Source of the DNA: Cucumis sativus
Lineage: Eukaryota; Streptophyta; Magnoliopsida; Cucurbitales; Cucurbitaceae
Direction of reading: 5' to 3'
NCBI RefSeq assembly: GCF_000004075.3
Contig: NC_026656.2
Location: 4,898,001 to 4,962,000, forward strand
Length of the DNA stretch: 64,000 bases
In this document: positions 53,297 to 64,000 of the stretch, one piece after another
Position numbering within the stretch: position 1 is the stretch's first letter
Layout: each line of letters begins with the position of its first letter
Position numbers and translations under genes: made by a program
Notes under the pieces: model-generated
Database searches by the model: none
Seen by the model: the letters and a program-made list of their open reading frames with translations, nothing else
What the model was told of the DNA's origin: nothing

Positions 53297-53795
53297 CATT
53301 CTTTTAGTCTTAGATAAATTGTACAACAAATTTAACTGTGCATGTTGACCGAGAAAAAAAATATTGTCTAAAAAATGCCTATCTTCATAGTTCTTAATAA
53401 AAGTTGTTCCATTTTTTTTCGAGTGTTTCTCCCCTCTTTGTGGCAATTACTTCAACAAATAGAACACTCTTGTAACATTCTGTACAAATCCATTTTCCCT
53501 AGATTTTTAAGTTTTTTTTTAACCATCATTACCAACTATAATGCTTTTAAGTTTAGATTATTTGAATTCAAATTTCTAGTTTTCACATTCCATTTAATAC
53601 CATACATACGTGTCTAAAATTGAATACCATACATACGTGTCTAAAATTGATTCTAGGAGTGAAGACTATTTTTACAAATCAATCTAAGTCTTTTTAAAAT
53701 GTTTTATCCTTACTAAAAATTCTCATGAAGTCATTCGACTCCAATGTAAAACTGTTGAAAGCTATGCATGTTTTAACTTTAAAATTAATTTAATA
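53297..53795. repeat. Direct repeat, copy A (PPR 3' flank)
   Basis: About 500 bases match 60376-60880 in the same orientation, with landmarks aaattgtacaacaaattta, gtggcaattacttcaacaaa and acaaatcaatctaagtc in the same order. Divergence is moderate, with small indels. Confidence 0.9.
53597..53650. repeat. 27-bp tandem duplication inside copy A
   Basis: The unit aataccatacatacgtgtct plus aaaattg occurs twice here but only once, in diverged form, in copy B at 60.7 kb, so it arose after the two copies separated. Confidence 0.85.
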
Positions 53796-55869
53796 AAAGA
53801 ATAAAGTATTTGAGTGAGTTTAAATATTAATTTAGCTCATAAATCTAATAAAATAAAAAACGTAAAAGAGATAAAATATGATATAATATCTATAGATCAC
53901 ATTAATAATATTATATTTAAAAATAAATCTAACATTCGAGAGATCTCTCCTCCCTACTTCATTAGCAGAAAAGGGAAGTTAGTATGAGATAACGTCTAAG
54001 AAATTGTGACGAATTGAGTTCTGTGTAATCTCTCATAAAAAAAAACTCTATCGATCTTTTTTCCAAATCCAAAATTTACTTCCCACAAGCCATCAACCTC
54101 AGTCATTCATAGGATAGTAAGATTTTCGAGTGGTGGTGTTCTTCGAGTTGAAGTTTTGTAGAAGTTAAAGATGACATTGAAGGTAAGTTTTCTATCTCTA
54201 CAATTCTAATTCTAAATTTTTGTATCAACCATGCTTAACTACCGATAATTAACTTTCTATAGTAAATTTGTTTTCGTGTTTTTTTTGTGAATGTACTGAT
54301 TTTTCTAACTTCCAATGTAAAGGAGAATTCCTTGCGTGAGGGCTCTTATCCCTTCACATACGTATATTTGTGTTTGTATGTATAAAAGGTTTGTTCTATT
54401 CTCCACATATTTCATTTCCATTATTTTCTTTCATCTAATTGTTCTTTCAATTTTTAACGATCGGACGCATTTTAATTTTCTTTTTCCTAAGTTCGGTATG
54501 TTTTTTAAGTTCAGTATTATTGTTCGTGAATGATGATCCATTTGACTTCTTGAAACTAGTTCAACAATGGGCCCAAACACATGTAATGACACTCGTATCT
54601 GTGTGTTATACTCAACATAAAAGCCAAGTAATTATACCGATGCACATTTTGTTTAATTATCAAGTAATTTCAGAAAGTTACTATCTTCTTCCATATATTT
54701 TAATTCATGTGTTTTTCCCCTTTTTTAAGCATTTTAAGCATTTTAAGCATTTTTGGTTTTGTTTTAAGTTGGTGCAATTGAATCACAACTAATAAAATAT
54801 TGATCGAATGAAATACATAAAAATATTCATTGAAAAATATGAATTCATAAAAGTGCATTATTAACTCTGTAAACTATATAAAAGTGGTAGGAGAGTAGAG
54901 CACTCAAATTCTAGGTAGTATGTATTAACTATCATAGTCTGTCCTGAAGAACCATTCAGAAACAGGTTTGGTTTCTGAATTTAATGATAAAAAGAACCCC
55001 AGCTCAAAATTTGATGGATTATCTACTTAATCAGTAATCTATCTATTCCTTTTTGATCTGAATAATTGCATGACAGCTTGGTAAAGATTTAAATGGGAGA
55101 CAACAATTTGGAAACATTATGACCTGTTGTTAAAAATGGAAATACTTACTTCCCATGGTCCAGGTGACATCCTAAAATAGCATAATGTCCATAACTGCTA
55201 TTTCAAAGATGTATATATATATATATATAGCATCCGCAGGGACCATCACACAATGCTTTGTATATACAATTCTTGAATAAAGCCTCAGTACTCTTGTTGT
55301 AATATTGAATGCCACAAAAAACTAGAAGACATGCAGGAAGTTGGAGCATTATTGTATACTTAGTTCTTCATAAAAAAAAAGAAGTGTGTGAGACCAAACA
55401 AGGAGAATCGTAAAGATGGATCACGTGAAAGTGTTGTATAAGAAGTGGTTAGAAATGGGTTCTGTTGATACCTATCAACATATGAGATGCTGCCACGAGT
55501 GCAATGCACTAGAATGGTGTGAATTATTAAAGTCATCCTTCCATTGTTTTTTATCTCAAAAATTGAAATTTTATGGGTATAAAAGTATTCCATTGATTGC
55601 AAGAAGAAAATGCAAGGAAATTTAAATCAAATTGTCTTCTTTGTGTAATTCAATTTTCCTTTTTGGCGAAACTTCTTCTCTTCACGCCGACGAAGAAACC
55701 CAGCCAAAGCCATCACTGCCACCGTATCTCCGTCGTCCAGTGTACATTACACTAGATCTGGAAAGGCCGCCTTTTGCACCAGCCGCTGTGTGCGGTTACT
55801 CGGCGGAGATCAAGTCAGCCGCTGGTGTCCATTTTTCTTTTAGATCCACAGCTCTCGGTTGAAAAAAAT

Positions 55870-55965
55870 AAACTCGGATCTTTGATGTCGGATTTAAAGG
55901 GCCATTATATGAAGCTTTAATGTCGGTTTTAATTTGACATTAAAACAGGATGTGAGCTATTAACC
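55870..55965. mobile_element. CACTA-like subterminal motifs (transposon remnant)
   Basis: The words gatgtcggatttaaagggcc, ctttaatgtcggttttaa and gacattaaaac are partly self-complementary. They match the subterminal style I associate with plant CACTA elements (TAATGTCGG words). No full terminus, transposase or target duplication is visible. Confidence 0.35.
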
Positions 55966-56109
55966 AAGTCAGTTGCTAATTTTTTACTCTTTTTTAGACT
56001 ATTAAGTTCCATTATTTTCTCTCCTTGACATTAAACTTTACAAAATATTTGTTTTTATCTGTCTTCACAAGTAGAGTGCGTGACATTTTTACCGATCCTT
56101 TGTTTTAAA

Positions 56110-56540
56110 ACCAACAGTGGAGGTCGGGTGGCGGTCATGGCTGTGGACGCCGTCGTGTTAGCCGCCGTGATGAAGAGGAGAAGTGGGTTCCAGTCACCAA
56201 GCTATTCGTGGCCGTGGAGAAGTGGCTTCCAGTCGTGCTGGTCGCCGTGACTAAGAGGAGACTATGGACGCGGCTGCTATTCGTGGCTTGATTATTTTGT
56301 CTAAGTTGTCGGTGATCCCTGTTAGGAGGGGATATTGAGGTAACAAGATTGGCAGTCGTGCGAGCCACGTATAATCCCTGTTATTCCGGTGACCTCGCCG
56401 TCCGTATGGTTCCTGCTCCTCGTGGTGCTGGTATTGTTGCTGCTGGGGTTCCCAAGAAGGTGCTTCAATTCGCTGGTATTGAGAATGTTTCCACTTCCTC
56501 AAAGGGGATCCACTAAGGCGCTTGGAAACTTTGTGAAGGT
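56110..56540 (+). pseudogene. RPS2-psi: Broken 40S ribosomal protein S2 (RPS2) copy
   Basis: Fragments of S2 occur in order: RRDEEEKWVPVTKL (about 56161-56204), then a scrambled partial repeat of that stretch, then [13 protein letters not shown] and GNKIG (56291-56352), then [15 protein letters not shown] and [14 protein letters not shown] (56401-56490), then [11 protein letters not shown] (56505-56540). The centre of the protein is missing between the first two blocks. The Trp codon in GYWGNK is now TGA (56336-56338), the frame is lost before VRMVP, and a one-base shift lies in a G run near 56504. Sequence after FVK starts GTATAT like an intron donor, so this copy seems DNA-derived and not retroposed. 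It cannot make S2, which is normally a cytosolic small-subunit protein. Transposon-like motifs lie just upstream. Confidence 0.85.
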
Positions 56541-58395
56541 ATATAATTGTAATATGATGCAATATCAATATCATATGTCCACTGACATTTATTGTGTATA
56601 ATATCAGTATAATGTGTTGTGCTATGTCATTTGGGGCATTCTGAATTCAGATTTGTACTTAGGCTCGGCTTGTAAAATTTTGAATAGCCGTCTATTCGTG
56701 GTTGATTATGCATATTGGGCTTTGTTTCTTCTGGATTTTTCTGTTTGTGTGTACATCCATTTTGTGGAATTGATTTATGTTTTGTTTTTTGGAACATGGA
56801 CCCTCCATTCCTATGATCTGTAGCATTTTCTATACGATATTAAAAATGCTCCAAGTTCTTTTAATTTGAGTATGCCACACATGTACGTGTAGGTGGACTC
56901 TTACTAGTATGTATAAATTATCACTAATGTCATGCTTTCAAAAATCTGAACTTAATTTTGATCTGAAACCTGTTTTTTGTTTACTATCCATTCGGATTTG
57001 AAGGTGATGTTCGTAAGAAGATGCAAGTAGTGTAGTGGAGTCTACTTTCAATAATCTTGGTAGTCTGGACATTCTTGTAGCAGCTTGGGAACTTTTTGGT
57101 ATCAACAGAAGATTTGTCTACGAAATGGATTTCGAACAGGTTCTGTTCTATTGCTACTTTCAATAATCATGGTAGCCTTGCTTTTACTTGATACAAGTCC
57201 ATAGTGATCAAGCAAAAAAGTAAAATATAAAAATATACGTTGGAAGCATTTTATGGTTGTTGGATGCTCCTGGCATGTTCTTTATCTTCAACCTTTTCTT
57301 TTTAACTTGGGAACTATACTAATTTAAATGCACACTCACTCTAGAAATTAATGACTTATTGATTCCATCTATCATAACTCATCTAATTTTTATTGCACTA
57401 AAAGGAGAACATAGAAATAGAAATAGAAAGTCTCGCATGTTATAAATACGGTATTATTAAAGTTTAAATCTCGGGCTTGATGATATTGTTTAAGGGACTT
57501 TTACCCATTTTGTCCATCTTACTTCTTATTTTCTACGATACACAAAGTTGAAAGTGTAACATACCTTGTGTTTGTCTTTCAAAGTAAATCAAATTATCTG
57601 ACTGGCAACCTTTTTCTATTAGCTGTAAATTCTTTTTTTTTTTTTGTTTTTGCATTCTTGTGAGTGGTGACTGATAATGTTTGGACATTACAATGGCATG
57701 AAATTCTCTAGAACTCTTTTTCTTGAGAGAGAGATGAAAAGAGAGTGAAAGAAAGGAAAAGGACCCGTGAAGTGATTATTAATGGGTTGACAGAAAAGGA
57801 CTTGTGAAGTGATTATTAATGGGTTGACAGGGTGGTTGTTTGGAATAAGTTGCATTATTGAGCTTGATGTTAAAATCTTTACACAAATTAGAGAATAAAA
57901 TGGGCCATAACAAAATCAAAAGATAATAATGACACATAGCTATTATATGAAAAAAAAAAACATTCTATATGATCTGCCAAACTAATACTCTCTCTAAACC
58001 CCTCATTTAGAGTTCATATGTCACAATAAATTAATGATTAATTAGTGTTTATTGTTTAATGAATAAGTTTTTTTTTTCTTTTTTTCTTTTTGTGGTTTGG
58101 TAAAGGTAAAAAATTAAGAGAATGACATGAAAAAATGAATAAGAATATTTTCTTGTTACCTACAGTTGGTTCGACTCCTTTTATTTACACATGGTATTGT
58201 GACTTAAGATTTGAGTTGTGAAGTTTTGAATGTGTTAGTATGTTGTCCAGTCAGAGTTAAGGTTCAATTAGTAAATTTTCGATGAGTATTGAGATTTCGA
58301 TCCCTTTTGAGTTTATTGTTGCTGTGGTTTTGGGTCTAAACTTCAAAATTTTGTTGTGTTTAGGTTGTTTCAGACATCCTTCTCATGGACAATAC
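56541..58395. other. Non-coding spacer after the RPS2 pseudogene
   Basis: No gene is supported. It may include intron sequence carried with the pseudogene. A 16-base word ctactttcaataatc-tgg occurs twice (57040 and 57152). Confidence 0.5.
57757..57830. repeat. Tandem duplication, unit 37 bp
   Basis: The unit aaaaggacccgtgaagtgat plus tattaatgggttgacag starts at 57757 and 57794 with two base changes between the copies. Confidence 0.92.
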
Positions 58396-58681
58396 GTTGT
58401 CTCTTAGTTCAACACATAACTTATATTTTCTAAGTATTCCATCAACAAACATCCCTTTCATGGTGTGAAAGACTGCAGTAGACAAATATCCATTTTCTTT
58501 GAAAAACTCTAAAAAGTCCTTGCATGATTCTCAATATAACCTAATACCGAGAAAGCAAAATGGATAGACACAGTTATGAATTGTGAAGTTCCTCTTATAT
58601 CAAAGAAGAAGAAATGTATTGTGCAATGTCATTAGAGTGCATGGTGGATGTCGCAATCATGAAGATGGGGAAGGAGGTTAC
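58396..58681. repeat. Long inverted repeat, left arm
   Basis: It begins gttgtctcttagttcaacac and ends gatggggaaggaggtta. Its reverse complement is found at 59166-59400 with about 80-90 percent likeness by eye. The left arm carries about 50 extra bases near 58560-58610 that the right arm lacks. Confidence 0.9.
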
Positions 58682-59165
58682 TCAATGATCAGGTATAAAC
58701 AATATTTCGATATATTCTAGTTTTAATATATAAATAAAACCACAAGTAAATTGGTAAATATGTTTTCTATTTTTTTTTATTAAATGATAATGATGATTTA
58801 TGGTGAAATCCTATCCCTATTTAGTTTGACATATAGTTCTTTTTTCAGTTACAAGCCAATATAAATTTTGGTTGGTGACCATTGCTAGGGAGGGCTTTAT
58901 ATACCTAAAAGGACAATTACCAAATCATTGAGGAAGAAAATGACAGATTGCAAGCTGCTCACGGTTTCACTTTGAGATATTTGAAAGAAAAATGTTCATG
59001 ATCCCAACCAGAGGTGTTGTGGTTTGGTCCTTTTCCCGATCGTAATGGTAATAAACACGACGTATGGGTATGTTTGCTTGTGAGAAAGAAGGTTGTTTAC
59101 CATCAACTTCTCCACTATCGTCGAAACTTGTGAATACTCGGTTTATTCCTATAGTTGATAGTGTC

Positions 59166-59400
59166 GTAACCTCCTTCTCCATCTTCATGATTCGGACATC
59201 CACCACGGACTCTAATGAGGTTGCACAATACCTTTCTTCTATCCATCAGTATTGAGTTTTATCGAGAATCTGGCAAGGACTTTTGAGAGTTTATCAAATA
59301 GAAGGGATATTTGTCTACTGCATTCTTTCACACCAAGAAAGGGGTGTTTGTTGATAAAATACTTAGAAAATATAGGTTATGTGTTGAACTAAGAGACAAC
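59166..59400. repeat. Long inverted repeat, right arm
   Basis: Partner of the left arm, reading gtaacctccttctccatctt at its inner edge and aactaagagacaac at its outer edge. The loop between the arms is about 485 bases. A 79-codon minus-strand ORF crosses the inner edge but matches nothing I know. Confidence 0.9.
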
Positions 59401-61925
59401 AAAATTGAGATTATAATAAAATGAAGAGAAAAAGAATTATTTTGTATTGTTTGGTTAGGTGTTTAATACGATGTGGAAAGACTATTGGTTGAGTGATAAT
59501 GAAAATGAGGATGAGGTGGTTTGAAGGTTTTTGGAAAATGATTGTCTATGACCATATTATGTTTCTACCTCATTAATTATAGGTTTGAAATGCATTTCTT
59601 CTTCCCATTGCAATAGCAAATCAAATTTGGCAAAATCAATCTCCTACATCAAAGAATATAATAGCTAGCCAATTTTTGTGATAATTGATTTTTGTCATAT
59701 TTAGAAGGATTGTGTTCCAAAGTTCCACTAATTTTACTTTTATACACTTTGTGTACATAGTCTATGAAAGAATGAGAAGAGAACATCTCATTTAATTTAC
59801 TCGGTTTTTTTAATAAATTTACTGTATTTCTCGTTCTTTTGCGATTCAACTACTCCCTAATGTACATGAGATGAGCTCGGTGAAAAACACTTCTAGAATA
59901 TATAGTATTAGTATTTTAGGCATCACTATGTACAACATGATAGTCTTCTACTTTGATGTCAGTATAATTTGACAATTATCATCTACTCAGTACTCAGTAA
60001 TTAGTTGATAAGACAATATATGATCTCGTCCTATGATCGGAGATCCCCTCAGATGTAGATGATTTTTCATTGAACTGAGTCATCAATTCTATGTGCTATG
60101 ATTATTTCTTTTACTGTTTGTTACTTATGTTGGTGCCTCAGTTATTAGTCTGAGTGTTATCTTAAGCCATCAAGTTAATGGTGCCTTCTTTTTCAAATAC
60201 AAATATATAAGTAAATCAATAACAAAAAATTCAACCGTATTCCATATAATTGATGGGAGAAGAATATGCAATAACCAATTCATGTTTTAAGATGCGTTTA
60301 TATTGACTTTGTTTATAAATATTTTTTTCTTCCGCTTATAAACACATTTTTAAACACTTCGAAAATGAATCCGAACATGCCTTTAATCTCATATAAATTG
60401 TACAACAAATTTAACCGTGCATGTTGACAGGGTGAAAATATATTTATATCTAAAAAAATGCCCATCTTCATAATTTGTAGTAATAGTTGTTCTTTCTTTT
60501 CTTTTTTTGGCCCGAGTGTTTGTCTCTCTTCTTTTTGTGGCAATTACTTCAACAAATAGGACACTCTTGTAACATTATGTACAAATCCATTTTTCCTAGA
60601 TTTTTAAGTATTTTTATAACCATCACATCTTGTGTTCTGATATCAACTATAATGCTTAATTAAGTTTAGATTATTTGAATTCAAATTTCGAGTTTTGATA
60701 TTCCACTGAACACCATTCTTACGTGTCTAAAATTAATTTTAGGACTGAAAACCATCTCCACAAATCAATCTAAGTCCTTTTAAAATGTTTTGTCTTCGCT
60801 ATTGTGTTTCTTAGAAAAAGTTCTTAAGAACTCATCCAACATAAAACTGTCAAAGCTATGCCTGCTTAACTTTAAATTCTTTTATAATTAATTCACTAAA
60901 AAGGAAGATGTATGCCTCTTACTCGTATATAGATAATTATAATCAATTTCTTAAAAGAATTTAAAGTTACATGTAGTATATAGATATTTCTTATTTAAAT
61001 GTAGTATCGATTCATTTATGTACTTTTTAAAATTTGAACGTTACATGAAATACGTCTTACAAACAATACGGTGACACCTAGCTAGTATGCTTTAATTTTA
61101 GAAGGATATAACTAGCAAAAGATCTTCTCATCATTGTTTTTTTCCACACCACAATACAAATTCTATCCTTTGTGTAATTACTTGAATTTCCATTCCAGAA
61201 TGCCTTTAACCTACTTTATGCTATAAAAACGTATTTGGAATCCAAATCATTTTTAAGTATTTGATTTTAAAAAATAAGGGTTATTTGGTAAATAATTCAA
61301 AGTTGCGTTTTATATTTTCAGATTCACCAAATTCAGCCGACATTCTGTTTGACCGACAATCTAGATTATGTTTCTAAATAATCAAACACATTTTGAAAAC
61401 AACATTTTTACTTTTATTTTGAATTTTATATTTTAAAAAATAGAATTATATTCAATACATATAAAAATATTTAGAAATACAATAAGTTATAAACTCATTT
61501 TATACTTTTAATATAATATGTATTATGTAATGTATTGTAAATTATATAATAATACAAAATGATAATTATAAATTTTAGGTTAAAGTATAAATTTGGTCCT
61601 TGTGATTTTAAAAGAATAGAATTTAGTCTCTATTGTTTATAGCTAGAATTTAGACGTTTTGGTTTGATAAAATCGATCATAGTAAATAGTCTTGTTCATA
61701 TATAGGGACTATTTATGAAAGTTGTTAAATCATAAGGACTATATGAGGTTTTATCACACTATAGTAAACTCTAACTTTCTCCAAACAATTGAGACTAAAA
61801 TAGTAAATTAACCAATTTTTTTAACATAAATTATATTCATAAATAAATTAATAATAGCTTATTGTCAACTAAAACTTGGTGAAAATGTAAGATTAGTTTT
61901 ATGATTTTAAATACTACGAGACCCT
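59401..61925. other. AT-rich spacer including repeat copy B
   Basis: No gene is supported. It holds the second copy of the PPR 3' flank and, near 61575-61800, a diverged segment with tttggtccttgtgatttt and complementary words, typical of common plant repeat debris. Confidence 0.55.
60376..60880. repeat. Direct repeat, copy B
   Basis: Matches copy A at 53297-53795 in the same direction. No PPR coding sequence precedes it, so only the flank was copied or the coding part was lost. Confidence 0.9.
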
Positions 61926-61959
61926 GATCGCATTCTGAACTTCACGTTAAGAATACACA

Positions 61960-63642
61960 CTACAAGAATGAGTTATGCGATGAGATGGTGTGCAATAGGA
62001 GCTGATGATTGGTAAGTTTTGCAAGTACTCTGCTTATCACGTTTAGTCTAGGCGATGCAAAGGATCCATGTGTTGAACTAGAAGGCGATGTGAGCTTCCT
62101 TCACCTGGATGTAGTTGACATCATCCCTATGTAAGAAAGTAAGTGAGCTTATTTGACTTTGCTGTCTAGTTGAATTCAGGATAAGATGGGACAAGTGACA
62201 GGTGGCGTTTTGATGTTTGATGATTCTCATCGCCGGACAGAGGTAATCATTTCGGAATGGATAATCTCACTGAAAAAATCTATAAATAAAAGAATTTTGG
62301 CAAGATTAAGAGCTTGATTTACCTGATAATTACCTAAAGAGTTGAAGAACGTACCAATTGATTTCAAAGTGTCCCGAGCTTGGATTTTGGTAAGAAATTT
62401 ACAAGCAATTGCAAGAGAGTTTTCTCGTTTAACTCATTGTGAGTGGTTTCTTCTTAAAATGTTTTCAAACTAGCTAAAAGAATTTCTACTATGTTTGAAT
62501 CCTTATAAATATTTCTTTATTGAATTTTGGAATTCGACGACTTCTCTTATATCCCCAAATTCTTAAAATAGGTTTGGTTGGCAAATGATTTGAAATTGAA
62601 AGGAAATGGAATGTTGAGATAAAATGATCTTTGGTACCCTATGAAATGATAAATATTCCTCACATTTGTTGTGTGTGATCTAGGATATGATGTCCTATTT
62701 CTTGTTGTGTGATCTGAAATATGATGCCTCATACTTGCTGTGTAATATGGTATGTGATGCCATTTTCTTGCTTTGTGATCTGACATAGGAAGACGCGATA
62801 TGCGTAATGGAATTGATGGAGACTTGTTGTTGCATTGAGACCACTCCGCACAATCGCAACTCAGCAACAGAGTGTGGTAATTGCTTGTGCTGAGGAATGA
62901 TACAAAGATGTAATAAAGCATGCAAAATGATTGTGCAAGGATGTATAATGTATTATTGAGTAGTGTGTTCCTACCCGAAATGAACATTTACGAATGATTT
63001 GAAATGGAATAATTTTTATATGATTTATACATATTGTTGATGATACTTGAATTACGTAAATCCCCTAATGTGTTAGGTTGATTTGAATTGCTATCGAAAT
63101 GCATCTGTTTTTATATCGCATCATTTTGCAAAGAGAGTTGCAACGCGTTATGGTTGAAATGTTTTCCATAAATGTGTTGGTGAAAAATCTAACTCACTAG
63201 ATGTTTATGTCTAATTTTTGAAATGTTTTGTTTTATCTCCATTTCCCCATAGGTAGTGAAGGACATCTAGCATTCGACATGCCAAATTAAACGCTTGACG
63301 TGCTATAATTACGTCGCATCAACTTGTTAGTATTTTAGTATGTCCGCGTAACATGAAATGTCTTAGGCGAGATGATCAAGATTTTATGGTTTCAAGACTT
63401 GAATATTTTTAGTTTTAAAGAAACTCTTTGTACTTGTTAAAGATGTACTCTTTATTTGAAATCAACGAAGTCTTTTGTTATTTCAAAAATAAGTTCTCAT
63501 GCATTCTTGCATTAAGTTTGATGTTTGTTTTATGCTTACTAGGCAATTTTGTGTGCTATCTCGCAAATAGATTCACGTGGAATGTCTAAGCGGTCATGCT
63601 CTCACATGGTCGCAAGAAATAATTTTGGGGCAGACCGTGACA
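61960..63642. mobile_element. Possible decayed LTR-type element
   Basis: A segment of mixed base composition, unlike the AT-rich flanks, ends in ggggcagaccgtgaca, similar to ends I associate with LTR elements of cucurbits. It contains a degenerate tandem repeat. No gag, pol or primer-binding site was found, so the class is uncertain. Confidence 0.3.
62660..62795. repeat. Degenerate tandem repeat, unit about 35 bp
   Basis: About four imperfect copies share the words cttgttgtgtgatctg and atatgatgcc, with substitutions and small indels between copies. Confidence 0.75.
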
Positions 63643-64000
63643 AATACATAGTATAAAATACATTTAAACGTTCTTTTAAAATTAGAATCCAATTTTTGAA
63701 TTTTCACTAAACACATATATATGAAAACTTAAAATACAATTTTATTTTCATTAGATTCTCTTGTTTTAAAATTTTCTACCAAATTGACTCTGAGTTATTT
63801 TAGAAATACTTCGAGAACAAAAAAATTAAACAAAAAACTGAGTTTTTTAAAGTATTTTTTTCTTAAAGTTAATTCAAATGGACCCTGACTATGACATTTA
63901 GGTAGGTCGAGATTTACACAAATTCAAGATAAAAAGCATATTTTTATTTAAAACCAATTTGAACTTTCAATTTCTTCATCACCTCTAATATATAAAATCA

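Larger units (their letters stand above)
53178..55860. other. PPR 3' flank and repeat-rich spacer
   Basis: The first 620 bases hold the PPR 3' flank, which is duplicated at 60.4 kb. Around 53930-54080 there is sequence that on the minus strand resembles an LTR edge (tgagagattacacagaactc), but no retrotransposon genes follow. A ttaagcatt-type triple repeat is at 54725-54752. No gene is supported. Confidence 0.5.

Noticed and set aside
55632-55862. 76-codon ORF in a GC-rich piece
   Set aside because: There is no ATG at its start and no recognisable family; it was kept only as context for the possible gene capture.
56110-56540. Functional RPS2 gene
   Set aside because: An in-frame stop, two frame losses and a missing centre rule out a working protein.
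53297-60880. LTR retrotransposon with copies A and B as LTRs
   Set aside because: There is no gag or pol, no primer-binding site or polypurine tract, and copy A continues naturally from the PPR gene flank.
62547-62987. 146-codon minus-strand ORF
   Set aside because: It runs through the degenerate tandem repeat and shows no domain.

Overview
The window is nuclear DNA of a dicot plant. It is AT-rich, its genes carry many introns, and it holds two cytosolic-type tRNA genes, plant-only families (ribosomal P3, villin, DUF630/DUF632, PLS-type PPR) and large gene-poor tracts of decayed repeats. The repeat style reminds me of cucurbits such as Cucumis, but that is memory and not proof. All gene models below were built by hand by joining exons through splice sites and checking reading phase, so exon coordinates are predictions.

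Layout, left to right. (1) 2-247, + strand: the 3' end of an unrecognised Gly/Tyr-rich single-pass membrane protein. (2) 792-862, +: tRNA-Glu(UUC). (3) 1090-2883, -: a plastid NifU-like Fe-S scaffold, 4 exons. (4) 6273-12490, -: a glucose-6-phosphate 1-epimerase-like protein, 8 exons, with a foldback element and a strong hairpin in its introns. (5) 18397-27431, -: a VLN4-like villin, 22 coding exons, 974 aa, with a leader intron; it contains a GC-AG intron, an 11-nt microexon and a NAGNAG acceptor. (6) 32750-33691, +: ribosomal protein P3, 2 exons, with a telo-box upstream. (7) 36497-39463, -: a DUF630/DUF632 (NRG2-like) protein, 4 exons, with an in-frame 21-bp minisatellite and an acidic run. 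(8) 42013-42086, +: tRNA-Val(CAC). (9) 50797-53177, +: a PLS/E-class PPR protein whose single intron is also GC-AG. (10) 53.3-64 kb: accessory, repeat-rich DNA with a broken ribosomal protein S2 copy, a long inverted repeat, and two direct copies of the PPR 3' flank 7 kb apart.

The genes do not form a pathway or operon; each is an independent nuclear gene. The encoded jobs are plastid Fe-S delivery, sugar-phosphate anomer conversion, actin bundling, cytosolic translation (P3 and the tRNAs), a probable membrane-tethered signalling factor and organellar RNA processing. I found no clearly new multi-gene system. The best leads are the unusual splicing features, the foldback locus at 58.4-59.4 kb, the S2 gene fragment next to transposon-like sequence, and the repeat-bounded block at 53.3-60.9 kb.
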